This document shows, one piece after another, positions 26,477 through 35,074 of a stretch of 64,000 nucleotides of DNA. The notes below the pieces were generated by a model. The model had not been told where the DNA came from. It did not search any database and saw nothing but the letters and a program-made list of their open reading frames with translations. This DNA is from Roseiarcus sp963824475 (GTDB lineage: Bacteria; Pseudomonadota; Alphaproteobacteria; Rhizobiales; Beijerinckiaceae), in NCBI GenBank assembly GCA_963824475.1, contig CAWGPR010000011.1, positions 248,001 through 312,000 of the forward strand, read 5' to 3'. Position 1 is the first letter of the stretch, and each line of letters opens with the position of its first letter. Made by a program: the position numbers and the translations under genes.

Positions 26477-28969
26477 ATGCCTGCCCCTCGGAAATCCAAC
26501 CCCGCGCCGAAGTCCAAAGCCTCGCGCCCGGACCTGCAGCCGCTCGACGAGCATCTCGCCGAGTTGCTCAATCCCGCCCTTGCGGAGGGGCGGCGCGGCT
26601 TTGGCGAAGCGCCGCAACCGAAGTTCGAGGCGCCTGCGCCAGAGAGCCATCCGCGCGGGCTGACCGGCGCGGCCGTATCCGCCAACTCGCTGAAAGCGCT
26701 GCTCGACGAGGGCGACCCCAATATCCGCAACCGCCCGCCGTGGGTTCCGCACCGCCCGCCGCGGCCGGACAAGTCCGAAGGCGGGCGGCGCTTTCGCGTT
26801 GTCTCCGAGTTCGAGCCGCAGGGCGACCAGCCGCAGGCGATCGAGGAATTGGTCAAGGGCGTACGCTTACATGAGCGCGACCAGGTGCTGCTCGGCGTCA
26901 CCGGCTCGGGCAAGACCTTCACCATGGCCAAGGTGATCGAGGCGACGCAGCGCCCGGCCCTTATCCTCGCGCCGAACAAGACGCTGGCGGCGCAGCTCTA
27001 CGGCGAGTTCAAGAGCTTCTTTCCCGACAACGCGGTCGAGTACTTCGTCTCCTACTACGACTACTATCAGCCGGAGGCCTACGTCCCGCGCACCGACACC
27101 TATATCGAGAAGGAATCCGACATCAACGAGCAGATCGACCGCATGCGCCACGCCGCCACGCGCGCGGTCCTCGAGCGCGACGACGTCATCATCGTCGCTT
27201 CCGTCTCCTGCATTTACGGCATCGGCTCGGTCGAGACCTACACCGCGATGACCTTCTCGCTGAAGCTCGGCGATAAGGTGGACCAGCGCCAGCTGGTCAA
27301 GGACCTCGTCGCGCTCCAATACAAGCGCACCCAGGCCGGCGACTTCTCGCGCGGCCTCTTTCGCGTGCGCGGCGACACGATCGAAATGTTCCCCGCCCAC
27401 TACGAGGATCGCGCCTGGCGCATCGGCTTCTTCGGCGACGAGATCGAAGCGATCGCCGAATTCGACCCGCTGACCGGCGTGAAGACGCAGGACCTCGAAT
27501 TCGTCAAGATCTACGCCAATTCGCACTATGTGACGCCGCGCCCGACGCTCTTGCAATCGATCGAGGCGATCAAGCAGGAGCTGAGGCAGCGTTTGGACCA
27601 GCTCAACCGGCAAGGGCGGCTGCTCGAGGCGCAACGGCTCGAGCAGCGCACCCTGTTCGATTTGGAGATGCTGGAGGCGACCGGCTCCTGCGCCGGCATC
27701 GAGAACTATTCGCGCTACCTCACTGGCCGGAGGCCCGGCGAGCCGCCGCCGACGCTATTCGAATATCTGCCCGACAACGCGCTCGTGTTCACCGACGAGA
27801 GCCATGTCACCATCCCCCAGATCGGCGGCATGTATCGCGGCGACTACCGGCGCAAGGCGACGCTGGCCGAATACGGCTTCCGCCTGCCGTCGTGCATGGA
27901 CAATCGGCCGCTGCGGTTCGAGGAATGGGAGGCGATGCGGCCGCAGACCGTTCATGTTTCGGCGACGCCGGGACATTGGGAGCTGGAACAGACGGAAGGC
28001 GCATTCGTCGAGCAGGTAATCCGCCCGACCGGGCTCATCGACCCGCCGGTCGAGATCCGCCCGGCGCGCAGCCAGGTCGATGACCTCTTGAGCGAGGTCA
28101 AGCAGGTCGCGCTGCGCGGCTATCGCACGCTCATCACCACCCTCACCAAGCGCATGGCGGAGGACCTGACCGAATATCTGCATGAGAACGGCGTGCGCGT
28201 GCGCTACATGCACTCCGACATCGACACCATCGAGCGCATCGAGATCATCCGCGATCTGCGCCTCGGCGCGTTCGACGCGCTGGTCGGCATCAACCTCCTG
28301 CGCGAGGGGCTCGACATTCCGGAATGCGCCTTCGTCGCCATCCTCGACGCCGACAAGGAGGGCTTCCTGCGCTCCGAGACTTCGCTGGTGCAGACGATCG
28401 GCCGCGCCGCGCGCAATGTCGAGGGCAAGGTGGTGCTCTACGCCGACGTGGTCACCGGCTCGATTGAGCGCGCGATCGGCGAGACCGATCGCCGGCGCCT
28501 GAAGCAGACGGCCTATAACGAGGCCAACGGCATCACGCCCTCCTCGATCAAGCGCGGCATCCAGGACATTCTGGGCTCGGTCTACGAGGCCGACCACGTG
28601 ACGGTCGACATTGGTCTGGCCGACGCCCCGGCCATCGGCCAGAATCTGCAAGCGACGATCGCCGAGCTCGAGAAGCGGATGAAGGAGGCGGCGGGCAATC
28701 TCGAATTCGAGCAGGCGGCGCGCCTGCGCGACGAGATCAAGCGCCTGCACTCGGTTGCGCTCGCGGTCGGCGACGACCCGCTGGCGCGGCAGGAGGAGAT
28801 CGAGGCGGAAGCGGGCGCCTACGCCGGCCCGCGCTTGTTCGGCCGCGCCGCCAACCTGCCGTCGACAAGGCCCCGCAAGCCGACCGACGCCGACATGGGC
28901 CCGCACAATTGGGGCGGGGGCGAAGCCCGCCCGAAGGGCGGGGGCAAGATGAGGAGGCGGCGGGGGTGA
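26477..28969 (+). CDS. uvrB: Excinuclease ABC subunit B
   Basis: Damage-verification helicase of nucleotide excision repair. The 830-residue protein has a roughly 110-residue N-terminal extension rich in Pro/Arg/Ala, as in other rhizobial UvrB, then the core beginning FRVVSEFEPQGDQPQAIEEL. Walker A is GVTGSGKT at residues 140-147; the beta-hairpin region YYDYYQPEAYVP, the TDESHVT box, and the helicase C motifs (EGLDIPECAFVAILDADKEGF, QTIGRAARN) are all present. The UvrC-interacting UVR motif is at residues 728-762 (ELEKRMKEAAGNLEFEQAA). The ATG at 26477 gives the conserved start; the frame extends to 26354 without support. Single gene. Confidence 0.97.
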   Translation: MPAPRKSNPAPKSKASRPDLQPLDEHLAELLNPALAEGRRGFGEAPQPKFEAPAPESHPRGLTGAAVSANSLKALLDEGDPNIRNRPPWVPHRPPRPDKSEGGRRFRVVSEFEPQGDQPQAIEELVKGVRLHERDQVLLGVTGSGKTFTMAKVIEATQRPALILAPNKTLAAQLYGEFKSFFPDNAVEYFVSYYDYYQPEAYVPRTDTYIEKESDINEQIDRMRHAATRAVLERDDVIIVASVSCIYGIGSVETYTAMTFSLKLGDKVDQRQLVKDLVALQYKRTQAGDFSRGLFRVRGDTIEMFPAHYEDRAWRIGFFGDEIEAIAEFDPLTGVKTQDLEFVKIYANSHYVTPRPTLLQSIEAIKQELRQRLDQLNRQGRLLEAQRLEQRTLFDLEMLEATGSCAGIENYSRYLTGRRPGEPPPTLFEYLPDNALVFTDESHVTIPQIGGMYRGDYRRKATLAEYGFRLPSCMDNRPLRFEEWEAMRPQTVHVSATPGHWELEQTEGAFVEQVIRPTGLIDPPVEIRPARSQVDDLLSEVKQVALRGYRTLITTLTKRMAEDLTEYLHENGVRVRYMHSDIDTIERIEIIRDLRLGAFDALVGINLLREGLDIPECAFVAILDADKEGFLRSETSLVQTIGRAARNVEGKVVLYADVVTGSIERAIGETDRRRLKQTAYNEANGITPSSIKRGIQDILGSVYEADHVTVDIGLADAPAIGQNLQATIAELEKRMKEAAGNLEFEQAARLRDEIKRLHSVALAVGDDPLARQEEIEAEAGAYAGPRLFGRAANLPSTRPRKPTDADMGPHNWGGGEARPKGGGKMRRRRG

Positions 28970-29178
28970 ACCCCCCTCCGGGGGAGAGGGCAGGAGCGAG
29001 GGGCGCCAGATCTTGGGGATTCGAGGCGCCGGGGGCGCGACCATTTCCGGGCCCGGATTAAGGCTTTTCAGTTGCTTGCGGCGCCATTTGCGAGTTGGCT
29101 TGGTCGGGCGCACCGTGCCCGGCTGCCTAGGGCCTGGGCGGGGGGATGAGAAGTCGGGAGGTGAGGATGAGAAACTTG

Positions 29179-29430
29179 CTACCGACCAAACTCTTTCGCC
29201 TTTGCCTTGAGATCGCGGATCGTAAGCAAGAAAGCGTCAGTGCGCCTCTCACCATGCCAATTGGCGATAACGGAAACCTGGTCAGACAGGTCAAACAAAT
29301 CACTCGCTCGCCGAGTGACAATTATCTCACCCTCCTTGATCGCGATGAAGTTCGCGGAGGCCATTACTGTTGGCTTAGAGACAAACTGGAATTCGCTCCC
29401 TGAACGAAGAGATTCGCCCGTGATCTTCAT
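29179..29430 (-). CDS. Hypothetical protein (83 aa)
   Basis: No family recognised. The protein opens MKITGESLRSGSEFQF and is soluble, mixed alpha/beta in look, ending LTIRDLKAKAKEFGR. It is less GC-rich than its surroundings and lies at the left edge of the mobile-element island (IS3-type element at 29773), which hints at transfer. The competing plus-strand frames here have no better features. Confidence 0.4.
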   Translation of the reverse strand: MKITGESLRSGSEFQFVSKPTVMASANFIAIKEGEIIVTRRASDLFDLSDQVSVIANWHGERRTDAFLLTIRDLKAKAKEFGR

Positions 29431-29474
29431 CGCAATAGTTCCCTGCTAATTCTTGCCGCAGATTATTTCGGCCG

Positions 29475-29768
29475 CTAGAGCTTTTCGGCGGCCGCGCCGA
29501 ACATAAAGTCGCCAGTCGTCCCGTCGTTCAGCGTGAAGTGCCCTCCGCCGCTCGTCCCATTGTAATCCCGTGTCGCGATGATGATTCCCTTGCGACCGTC
29601 GTTGCAAAGAACCGGAATCGAAATCGTCGGAGACTGATCGAGCGCATTGTAATCCCCACCACAGGACAGCGTGCCGTTGCTAACGCTAAACGAGCCGCCG
29701 CTCAGCGACGCAGTAGTCGTGCCTCGCATGATGCCGCCGGGTGAGCTGGACCCCGGATTTAGGACCAT
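29475..29768 (-). pseudogene. C-terminal part of a small exported protein, N-terminus lost beside the IS3 element
   Basis: The frame encodes GTTTASLSGGSFSVSNGTLS, then CGGDYNALDQSPTISIPVLC and NDGRKGIIIATRD, a compact two-cysteine domain I recall from short rhizobial lipoproteins of unknown function. Those carry a signal peptide before the domain; here the frame starts only about 14 residues ahead, directly beside the left end of the IS3-type element. A lipoprotein-like N-terminus (33077-32943) sits on the far side of the element in the same orientation, ending near a similar RGTT string. The simplest view is one gene broken by insertion plus local rearrangement. Confidence 0.45.
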
Positions 29769-29817
29769 TGGCTAAGGTGTGAAATGTCCTGCTCTGTCGC
29801 AACCGATGGAGCGAGGA

Positions 29818-30111
29818 ATGACGAAATCACGCAAGAAGTTTGATGCGGCGTTCAAGGCGAAGATTGCGCTTGAGGCGCTGCGCGAGGATGCGACGGTTCC
29901 GGAACTGGCGAAGCGGCACGGGGTGCATCCGAACCAGATTTATGCCTGGAAGAAGCAGGTTCTCGACAATGCGGCGAGCCTGTTCGCGCGAGGGGCGAGC
30001 GGTTCGGGAGATGGCGAGGAGGAGCGCGAGCGCGAGACGGCCAAGCTTTACGCCAAGATCGGCCAATTGACGGTCGAACGGGATTTCTTGGCCAGGAGGC
30101 CAGGGCGATGA
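29818..30111 (+). CDS. IS3-type transposase OrfA
   Basis: A 97-residue helix-turn-helix protein: MTKSRKKFDAAFKAKIALEALRE, then VPELAKRHGVHPNQIYAWKKQ and a C-terminal coiled-coil with ETAKLYAKIGQLTVERDFL, all typical of IS3 OrfA. An ATG at 29818 with GAGG upstream is preferred over frames starting at 29779. The stop TGA overlaps the ATG of orfB (30108), so OrfB may be made by coupling or by a -1 shift to an OrfAB fusion. Confidence 0.88.
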   Translation: MTKSRKKFDAAFKAKIALEALREDATVPELAKRHGVHPNQIYAWKKQVLDNAASLFARGASGSGDGEEERERETAKLYAKIGQLTVERDFLARRPGR

Positions 30112-31008
30112 GCGTGCCCGATCGACGAGCGATGGTCGAACGGCCCGGCAAGGAGCTGTCGGTGCGCCGCCAATGCGCGCTGTTGAGCTTGACGCGCTCG
30201 GGGGTCTACCGCTCCAAGCCTGTCGCCAGGGCGGACGATCTGGCGGTGATGCGCCGTATCGACGAACTGCATCTCGAACTTCCGTTCTACGGCTCGCGGC
30301 GAATGACCTTCGAACTCAACAAGGAAGGCCGTGGGGTCAACCGCAAGCGAGTGCGGCGGCTGATGCGGGTGATGGGGATCGAGGCGCTGGTTCCGCGCCC
30401 CGGCATGAGCAAAGCCGCGCCCGGGCACAAGATATACCCCTACCTGCTGCGCGGCCTGAAGATTGTCGAGACGAACCACGTTTGGGCGGCCGACGTGAGT
30501 GTGCCGCAGGAAGCGGCGTGAGAGATGGGGGTTGGTCCCCCGCGATCGGCTTGCAGGAGCGGGTCGCAAACCACCGTAAGCGGCGCTGGTCAAAAGCCAG
30601 GGTCGTGAGCGTTACGGAAAAGGCGCGGAGAGGCGTCAGGTAGGAGACAGGAAGGCGAACACCCGTGAACCGCCATACAAGTGTCGAAAGTGCTCAGATG
30701 ACGTCAAAACCGGCGAGTTATGTTGCGCCGGGATCAGTCTGGACGATGCCTGCTGACGGGCCAGACGGCGTCCGGCATAGAGGCGGCGCGATCCTGTTTC
30801 AGGCTCTTGCGTTGAACTGCGGGAACCTTCGGCGGCGATGTCAAGCGAAAGGCCCAAGCCTGAAAAGCGAGGCCGAAAGTAGCGAAGCGCCGTCAAGGGA
30901 CGGAGCCGTCCGTAGTAGCGTTGAGACCGCCGTAATGGCGGGGGAGCGAAGGGACGGCGTCATCTGGCGGGCATGGGAGATCAACCGGGCGACCGGGAGG
31001 AATCCCGC

Positions 31009-32244
31009 ATGACCTGCAAATCGTACGACATTCCCAAGACGCTGATCTGGGAGGCCTGGTTGCATGTGAAAGCCAATCAGGGAGCCGCGGGGATCGACGC
31101 GGAGACGATCGAGCGGTTCGAGACGAAGCTCGCAGCGAACCTGTACAAGCTTTGGAATCGGATGAGTTCCGGCAGCTACTTTCCGCCGCCGGTAAAGGCA
31201 GTGCCGATCCCGAAGAAGTCCGGGGGCGTGCGTGTGTTGGGCGTCCCGACGGTATCCGACAGGATCGCGCAGACGGCGGTCAAGATGTGGCTTGAGCCAT
31301 GGCTTGATCCGATCTTCCATCGCGATTCCTATGGCTATCGGCCGGGGAAGTCGGCGCTGGAGGCGATCGCCGTCACCAGACGCCGTTGCTGGGACCAAGA
31401 CTGGGTGGTGGAGTTCGACATCCGAGGGCTGTTCGACAATCTCGATCACGGCCTCCTGATGACGGCTCTGCGCAAGCACTGTCAGGAACCCTGGATCCTG
31501 CTCTACGTCGAGCGTTGGCTGAGAGCGCCGATGCAAAGCGTGGAGGGGCAGCTTCAGGCGCGCGACAACGGCACGCCGCAAGGCGGCGTCGTGTCGCCGA
31601 TCCTGGCCAATCTGTTCCTGCACTACGCGTTCGATCTCTGGGTGACGCGGCATCTGCCCGGCGTCCGGTTCGCCCGGTACGCCGATGACGCCGTGCTTCA
31701 CTGCAAGAGCCGACGCCAGGCGGAATACGTGCTTGAGCGCATCCGAGAACGGTTCCAGGCCTGCAATCTCGAACTGCATCCAGGCAAGACACGGATCGTG
31801 TACTGCAAGGACATCAATCGGACCGAGGAGAATCCCGACATCCAGTTCACCTTTCTCGGCTACACGTTCCGCCCCCGCAAGGCGGTGGACAAGTATGACC
31901 GCGTCTATGTGAACTTCTCACCGGCCGTCAGCCGTGACGCCCTCAAGGCCATGCGGCAGACGATCCGGGGATGGCGGGTCCAACTGAAGAACGATAAGAG
32001 CCTGGCGGATCTTTCGGCCATGCTTGGCCCGATCCTGAGGGGATGGCAGCAATATTACGGCCATTTCCACGGCTCGGCGCTCAAGTCGGTTTGGCGGCGC
32101 GTGAACCGATCCCTGATCGGGTGGCTGATGCGCAAACACAAGAAGCTGGCGGGCCACAAAACAAGGGCCGCCGAAACGCTCAAAAGGCTGGCTACGAGCC
32201 AGCCACGCGCGTTCGTCCATTGGTCGATGGGCTATCTGTCTTAG
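31009..32244 (+). CDS. ltrA: Group II intron reverse transcriptase/maturase, no endonuclease domain
   Basis: Intron-encoded protein that helps splicing and copies the intron RNA into DNA. The 411 residues contain the RT blocks in order: PIPKKSGGVRVLGVPTVSDRI, YGYRPGKSALEAI, DIRGLFDNLDHGLL, GTPQGGVVSPILANLFLHYA, and the catalytic YADD at 224-227, then LHPGKTRIVYC and FTFLGYTFRPR. A maturase X domain follows (GPILRGWQQYYGHFHGSALK). It ends FVHWSMGYLS with no HNH endonuclease, as in RmInt1-like (bacterial class D) introns. The start ATG 31009 has GGAGGA upstream; an in-frame ATG at 30973 is also open. Confidence 0.92.
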   Translation: MTCKSYDIPKTLIWEAWLHVKANQGAAGIDAETIERFETKLAANLYKLWNRMSSGSYFPPPVKAVPIPKKSGGVRVLGVPTVSDRIAQTAVKMWLEPWLDPIFHRDSYGYRPGKSALEAIAVTRRRCWDQDWVVEFDIRGLFDNLDHGLLMTALRKHCQEPWILLYVERWLRAPMQSVEGQLQARDNGTPQGGVVSPILANLFLHYAFDLWVTRHLPGVRFARYADDAVLHCKSRRQAEYVLERIRERFQACNLELHPGKTRIVYCKDINRTEENPDIQFTFLGYTFRPRKAVDKYDRVYVNFSPAVSRDALKAMRQTIRGWRVQLKNDKSLADLSAMLGPILRGWQQYYGHFHGSALKSVWRRVNRSLIGWLMRKHKKLAGHKTRAAETLKRLATSQPRAFVHWSMGYLS

Positions 32245-32256
32245 GATGGATGATGG

Positions 32257-32291
32257 GAGCCGGATGAGCTGCGAGGTTCACGTCCGGTTCT
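32257..32291 (+). ncRNA. Group II intron domain V
   Basis: GAGCCGGATGAGCTGCGAG then GTTCACGTCCGGTTCT: the catalytic AGC lies at 32258-32260, and the lower stem GAGCCGGA pairs with TCCGGTTC. This is the most conserved part of group II ribozymes. Confidence 0.85.
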
Positions 32292-32942
32292 GAGAGGGGC
32301 CGAAGGCGCAATCCCTTCGGCCTACTCACCCCTACATCCCGATGTCGTGCGGCTTCCTCTATCTGGTGGCGATCATCGACTGGGCCAGCCGGGCGGTTCT
32401 GGCATGGCGGCTGTCGAACACCAACGATGCGAGCTTCTGCGCGGCGGCGCTGGAGGAGGCGCTGCTGCGGTTCGGAAAGCCGCGGATTTTCAATACCGAT
32501 CAGGGCTCCACTTTCACCGCCGAGGCTTTCACCAGCAAGCTTGTGACGGCCGGCGTCGTGATTTCGATGGACGGACGCGGCCGCTTCATGGACAACATTT
32601 TCATCGAACGGCTATGGCGCTCGATCAAGTACGAAGAAGTGCATCTGAAAGCCTACGCCGATGGCTGCGAGGCGCGGTCCGGCATCAGTTCCTGGATGAC
32701 CTTTTACAATTTTCGGCGCCCTCACCAGGCGATGAACAACCAAATGCCGATGGCAGTGTGGCGCGCCGGCATGGACAAAATCGAGGCGGCGGCAAGGGCT
32801 GTGGATATGCCGCTTCGCTTGGACAACGCAAACCCACAGCAGAGACAGAAGCAGCAAGAAGCAGCTTGATTCTTGAAGGACAAGGGCAGGCGAGATCACA
32901 CCTTAAATTCAACCGCTCGTGGTCCCACGAATGGGATCCAGT

Positions 32943-33077
32943 TCAGGGAATGCCTTTGCTTATCACGGCCACTGGCTCGGTAACCGAACACCCGGCGCAC
33001 ATAGCGGCGGTCAGCGCGCAGGGAACGAGGATAGAATTTCTTCTCACGATGCCTCCCCTCCATCTGCCGTCCGTCAT
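32943..33077 (-). pseudogene. N-terminal remnant of a small lipoprotein
   Basis: MTDGRWRGGIVRRNSILVPC then ALTAAMCAGCSVTEPVAVIS: a signal peptide with a weak lipobox (CAGC), followed by a stop at 32943-32945. In the next frame the sequence goes on with LDPIRGTTSG up to the IS3 right end, resembling the start of the domain found on the left side of the element (29475-29768). Likely the detached 5' end of that gene, with an extra frameshift. Confidence 0.4.
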
Positions 33078-33252
33078 GTGCTGATGGATCCAAAGGCAAA
33101 TCTGCGCCTTTTGTGGATTGACGGCAACAACGGACCGCAGCAAAGGATTTGGCAGTAGGTTAAACGGCTGATCCTGCCGAGCCGGAGGCATTAAAGTCTT
33201 CACCATGGGTTATAGTAAGGGTTTACTTAGCCTTTGATCATCCGTGGCCCTA

Positions 33253-33481
33253 CCATCAAAGCGTGGATTGGGACGTCGAGATGTTCGACTATCACCGGTG
33301 GAGCAACACGATGAGATCTGTCTATCCGGGCAAAATCCTCAAAGACAAAATCGAAGCGCGTGGCCTGTCCGCAAATGCGCTCGCCCTCGCGCTCAGGACG
33401 CCGCCGGGCTGCGTCACCGACATTTTGAACGGCAGACGCGGCGTTTCGCCCGAGACCGCGCCGAATGCGGTCACCCCTTAA
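33253..33481 (+). pseudogene. Remnant of a HigB-HigA type toxin-antitoxin module
   Basis: The first codons read WDVEMFDYH, the usual last residues of HigB toxins. An ATG at 33311 then starts a HigA-like antitoxin: MRSVYPGKILKDKIEARGLSA, then NALALALRTPPGCVTDILNG, with RRGVSPETA, the XRE helix-turn-helix recognition helix. The protein ends at 33481 after 56 residues, whereas HigA is near 100. The toxin is almost wholly missing. The fragment could still bind DNA but lacks the C-terminal half. It lies just behind the IS3/intron island. Confidence 0.65.
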
Positions 33482-33508
33482 TTGAAACGTTCGGTCCCCT
33501 CACCCCTG

Positions 33509-33531
33509 CCCCTCTCCCAGCGGGAGAGGGG
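33509..33531. repeat. CCCTCTCCC hairpin repeat, copy 1
   Basis: CCCCTCTCCC (33509-33518), loop AGC, GGGAGAGGGG (33522-33531), with CCCTCACCCC alongside. The same unit, reversed, is at 43263-43283 next to GGGTGAGGG. This is a common intergenic repeat type in proteobacteria. Confidence 0.6.
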
Positions 33532-33570
33532 AGCGGCGCCCCCAACGCTGGTCGCCGACCAGGCTCGTCG

Positions 33571-34689
33571 CTACACCGCGAGCGCCGCCTGCCTTTTGGC
33601 GGAAGCGCGATAGCCCATGAAGCCGAGCCCGCCGAAGCCGAGGAGCATCATCGCCCAGGTCGAGGGCTCCGGCGCGGCGAGGAACTCCATGCCGTGCGGC
33701 GAGTTGAGCCCACTCAGCAGCGCGCTCTCGACGTCGCCCGTGATCGGGTTCACGAGCGCGACCTCGTCGAGGCCGCCGATCGCGATGATGGGCGTATTGG
33801 GGTCGAGCCCGGTGAGCCAGACCTTATCAACCTGATTGGCGCCCGTTTCGGCGACATAAAGCCATCCCGACTTCGCTCCGGGAAAGATCACGTCGTCAAT
33901 CCCCTCGACATTACTTCCCTCGTTCGTCACGGGCACGTTGGTCACAGTCTGGTTCGCGGCCCCCGGATGCGCGATGAGCGTGAACTCTCCGACCGGGTCG
34001 CAGCAACCGGGCCCGTCACCTTCGGTTGTCAGCACCAGTTCGCCGCTGGGCGTGCTCTTGAGGCTGTCGATGTCGGGTTCGTTGGTGGCAGAGGTCACTC
34101 CGGTCTGCGACGCCGTGAGGATGCTGGTGGTGGTCAGCGTTCCCGACGGGGTGTTGCCCTGGTTGAGGACCTGCAGCACCGGGTCGGTCGGGTTCACCGG
34201 GTTAGTGTAGCTGAGGTAGACCTTGCCGCCGAGGAACGCGACATCGTCATAGCCGCGGGCGAGGGGGCCGGGCGTCGTATACACGTAGGGCGGCCCGTAC
34301 GACAGCGGGGCGGAGACCGTGTGCGTCGTCGGGTTGATGATCGACAGCGTAGCGTTGGCGTCGTTGTTCTGCAGCGCCCAGACCATTCCCGTGACCGGGT
34401 TGAACTTCAGGCCATCGACCAAGCCCGATATCGTGTAGGTATGTTGGACGGCGCCGCTCGTGCTGTATTGGACGATCGTGCTGCTTCCCCCGGCGCCGGT
34501 CGAGTCGGCGCCGTTGCCGTATTCGATCCAGACCGAGCCGTCGCCGATCGTGACGGAATCCGGCTGCGAGCCGCCGACCGGGCCGCCCGTGGCGAAGACC
34601 GACGAACTGGCCATCGGCGCGGCCTGCGCAGACGCGCTGAACGCGATGAAGAAGGCGGCTGTCGAGAGAATTTTGAAGCGGAAACTCAT
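33571..34689 (-). CDS. Secreted beta-propeller protein with PEP-CTERM sorting signal
   Basis: A 372-residue exported protein. Signal peptide MSFRFKILSTAAFFIAFSASA; mature part rich in Thr, Ser, Gly and Asp with repeated blades (GQ/DSVTIGDGSVWIEYGNG, VDGLKFNPVTGMVWALQNND, YDDVAFLGGKVYLSYTNP, DDVIFPGAKSGWLYVAETG). The C-terminus is a PEP-CTERM signal: PEPSTWAMMLLGFGGLGFMG, then YRASAKRQ. Such signals are recognised by exosortase and linked to exopolysaccharide; no exosortase gene is in the window. ATG 34689 has GGAGAGAG upstream; a longer frame to 34737 is open. Role unknown. Confidence 0.85.
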   Translation of the reverse strand: MSFRFKILSTAAFFIAFSASAQAAPMASSSVFATGGPVGGSQPDSVTIGDGSVWIEYGNGADSTGAGGSSTIVQYSTSGAVQHTYTISGLVDGLKFNPVTGMVWALQNNDANATLSIINPTTHTVSAPLSYGPPYVYTTPGPLARGYDDVAFLGGKVYLSYTNPVNPTDPVLQVLNQGNTPSGTLTTTSILTASQTGVTSATNEPDIDSLKSTPSGELVLTTEGDGPGCCDPVGEFTLIAHPGAANQTVTNVPVTNEGSNVEGIDDVIFPGAKSGWLYVAETGANQVDKVWLTGLDPNTPIIAIGGLDEVALVNPITGDVESALLSGLNSPHGMEFLAAPEPSTWAMMLLGFGGLGFMGYRASAKRQAALAV

Positions 34690-35074
34690 GATCTCTCTCC
34701 ATGTCATCGATGGCAAATCGCAGACGTCTACTCGCAAAGACGCAATCTAACGCCGTTCCATGACCGGAAGTTGACCATTGAACTTCTGTCCCTACGACGG
34801 CTTATCGAGGATTGAGTGCCTTGTCTTGAGTAATACGCAAGAATAGAGGGAGATGGGAAAGGGGCTGCCAATGACGTGTCCGTCGTGACGCGGCCAGGCG
34901 AGGAGGCGGCTTGACAGCGGCCGTTAATCGGACCGCGGTCATTCCGGGCGACGGCGTCGGCAAGAAGGTCATTCCCTCCGGCCTTTTGGTATCGGCGGGT
35001 CTGTGTCGTGACCTTGAACGGACCAGTGGTAGATTATCGGTCGCAGCAGCGGAAAAGGATCGATGCCGTCCCGC
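34690..35074. other. Intergenic region with a ttuC 5' fragment
   Basis: About 385 bases between the PEP-CTERM and NDH-2 genes. AT-richer at 34740-34860. It contains the short duplicated ttuC piece at 34936-34985 and nothing else recognised. Confidence 0.5.
34936..34985 (+). pseudogene. Duplicated 5' fragment of the tartrate dehydrogenase gene
   Basis: Encodes VIPGDGVGKKVIPSGL, almost the same as VIPGDGIGKEVIPAGL at the start of the intact gene at 36853. The nucleotide match is close over about 50 bases and ends on both sides. A leftover of a duplication or a lost second copy. Confidence 0.6.

Larger units (their letters stand above)
30499..32330 (+). mobile_element. Group II intron (about 1832 bp) inside the IS3 transposase gene
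   Basis: 5' end GTGTG at 30499 fits the GUGYG consensus. An intron-encoded reverse transcriptase lies in the middle, domain V is at 32257-32291, and a domain VI hairpin (GGCCGAAGG / CCTTCGGCCTACTCAC, with an unpaired A) follows. The 3' boundary is set by the frame of the split transposase and could be one base off. The host codon interrupted is the residue right after the catalytic Asp-Val of OrfB. Confidence 0.87.
30108..32869 (+). pseudogene. IS3-type transposase OrfB interrupted by a group II intron
   Basis: The 5' exon (30108-30498) encodes an HTH_21 region (FYGSRRMTFELNKEGRGVNRK) up to NHVWAADV, which includes the first catalytic Asp. The 3' exon (about 32331-32869) resumes with YIPMSCGFLYLVAIIDWASR, then FNTDQGSTFTAEAF (second Asp) and NIFIERLWRSIKYEE (Glu), ending in FYNFRRPHQAMNNQMP. 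With 30499-32330 removed, the exons join in frame as ...ADVTYIPM..., 309 residues, a normal IS3 OrfB. The protein can be made only after intron splicing; without it translation ends at 30521. So the gene is interrupted but possibly not dead. Confidence 0.88.
29773..32905 (+). mobile_element. IS3-type insertion sequence carrying a group II intron
   Basis: Ends are marked by TAAGGTGTGA (29773-29782) and its complement TCACACCTTA (32896-32905), with CCTGC further in on both sides. Total 3133 bp, or 1301 bp without the intron, a normal IS3 size. It encodes orfA and orfB in the same direction. No short target duplication is visible at the outer junctions, suggesting later rearrangement or a boundary a few bases off. 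Confidence 0.85.

Noticed and set aside
27755..29113. 452-residue open frame on the minus strand opposite uvrB
   Set aside because: It is a GC-driven shadow of the uvrB frame; composition is Arg/Asp/His-rich with no domain, and uvrB is certain.
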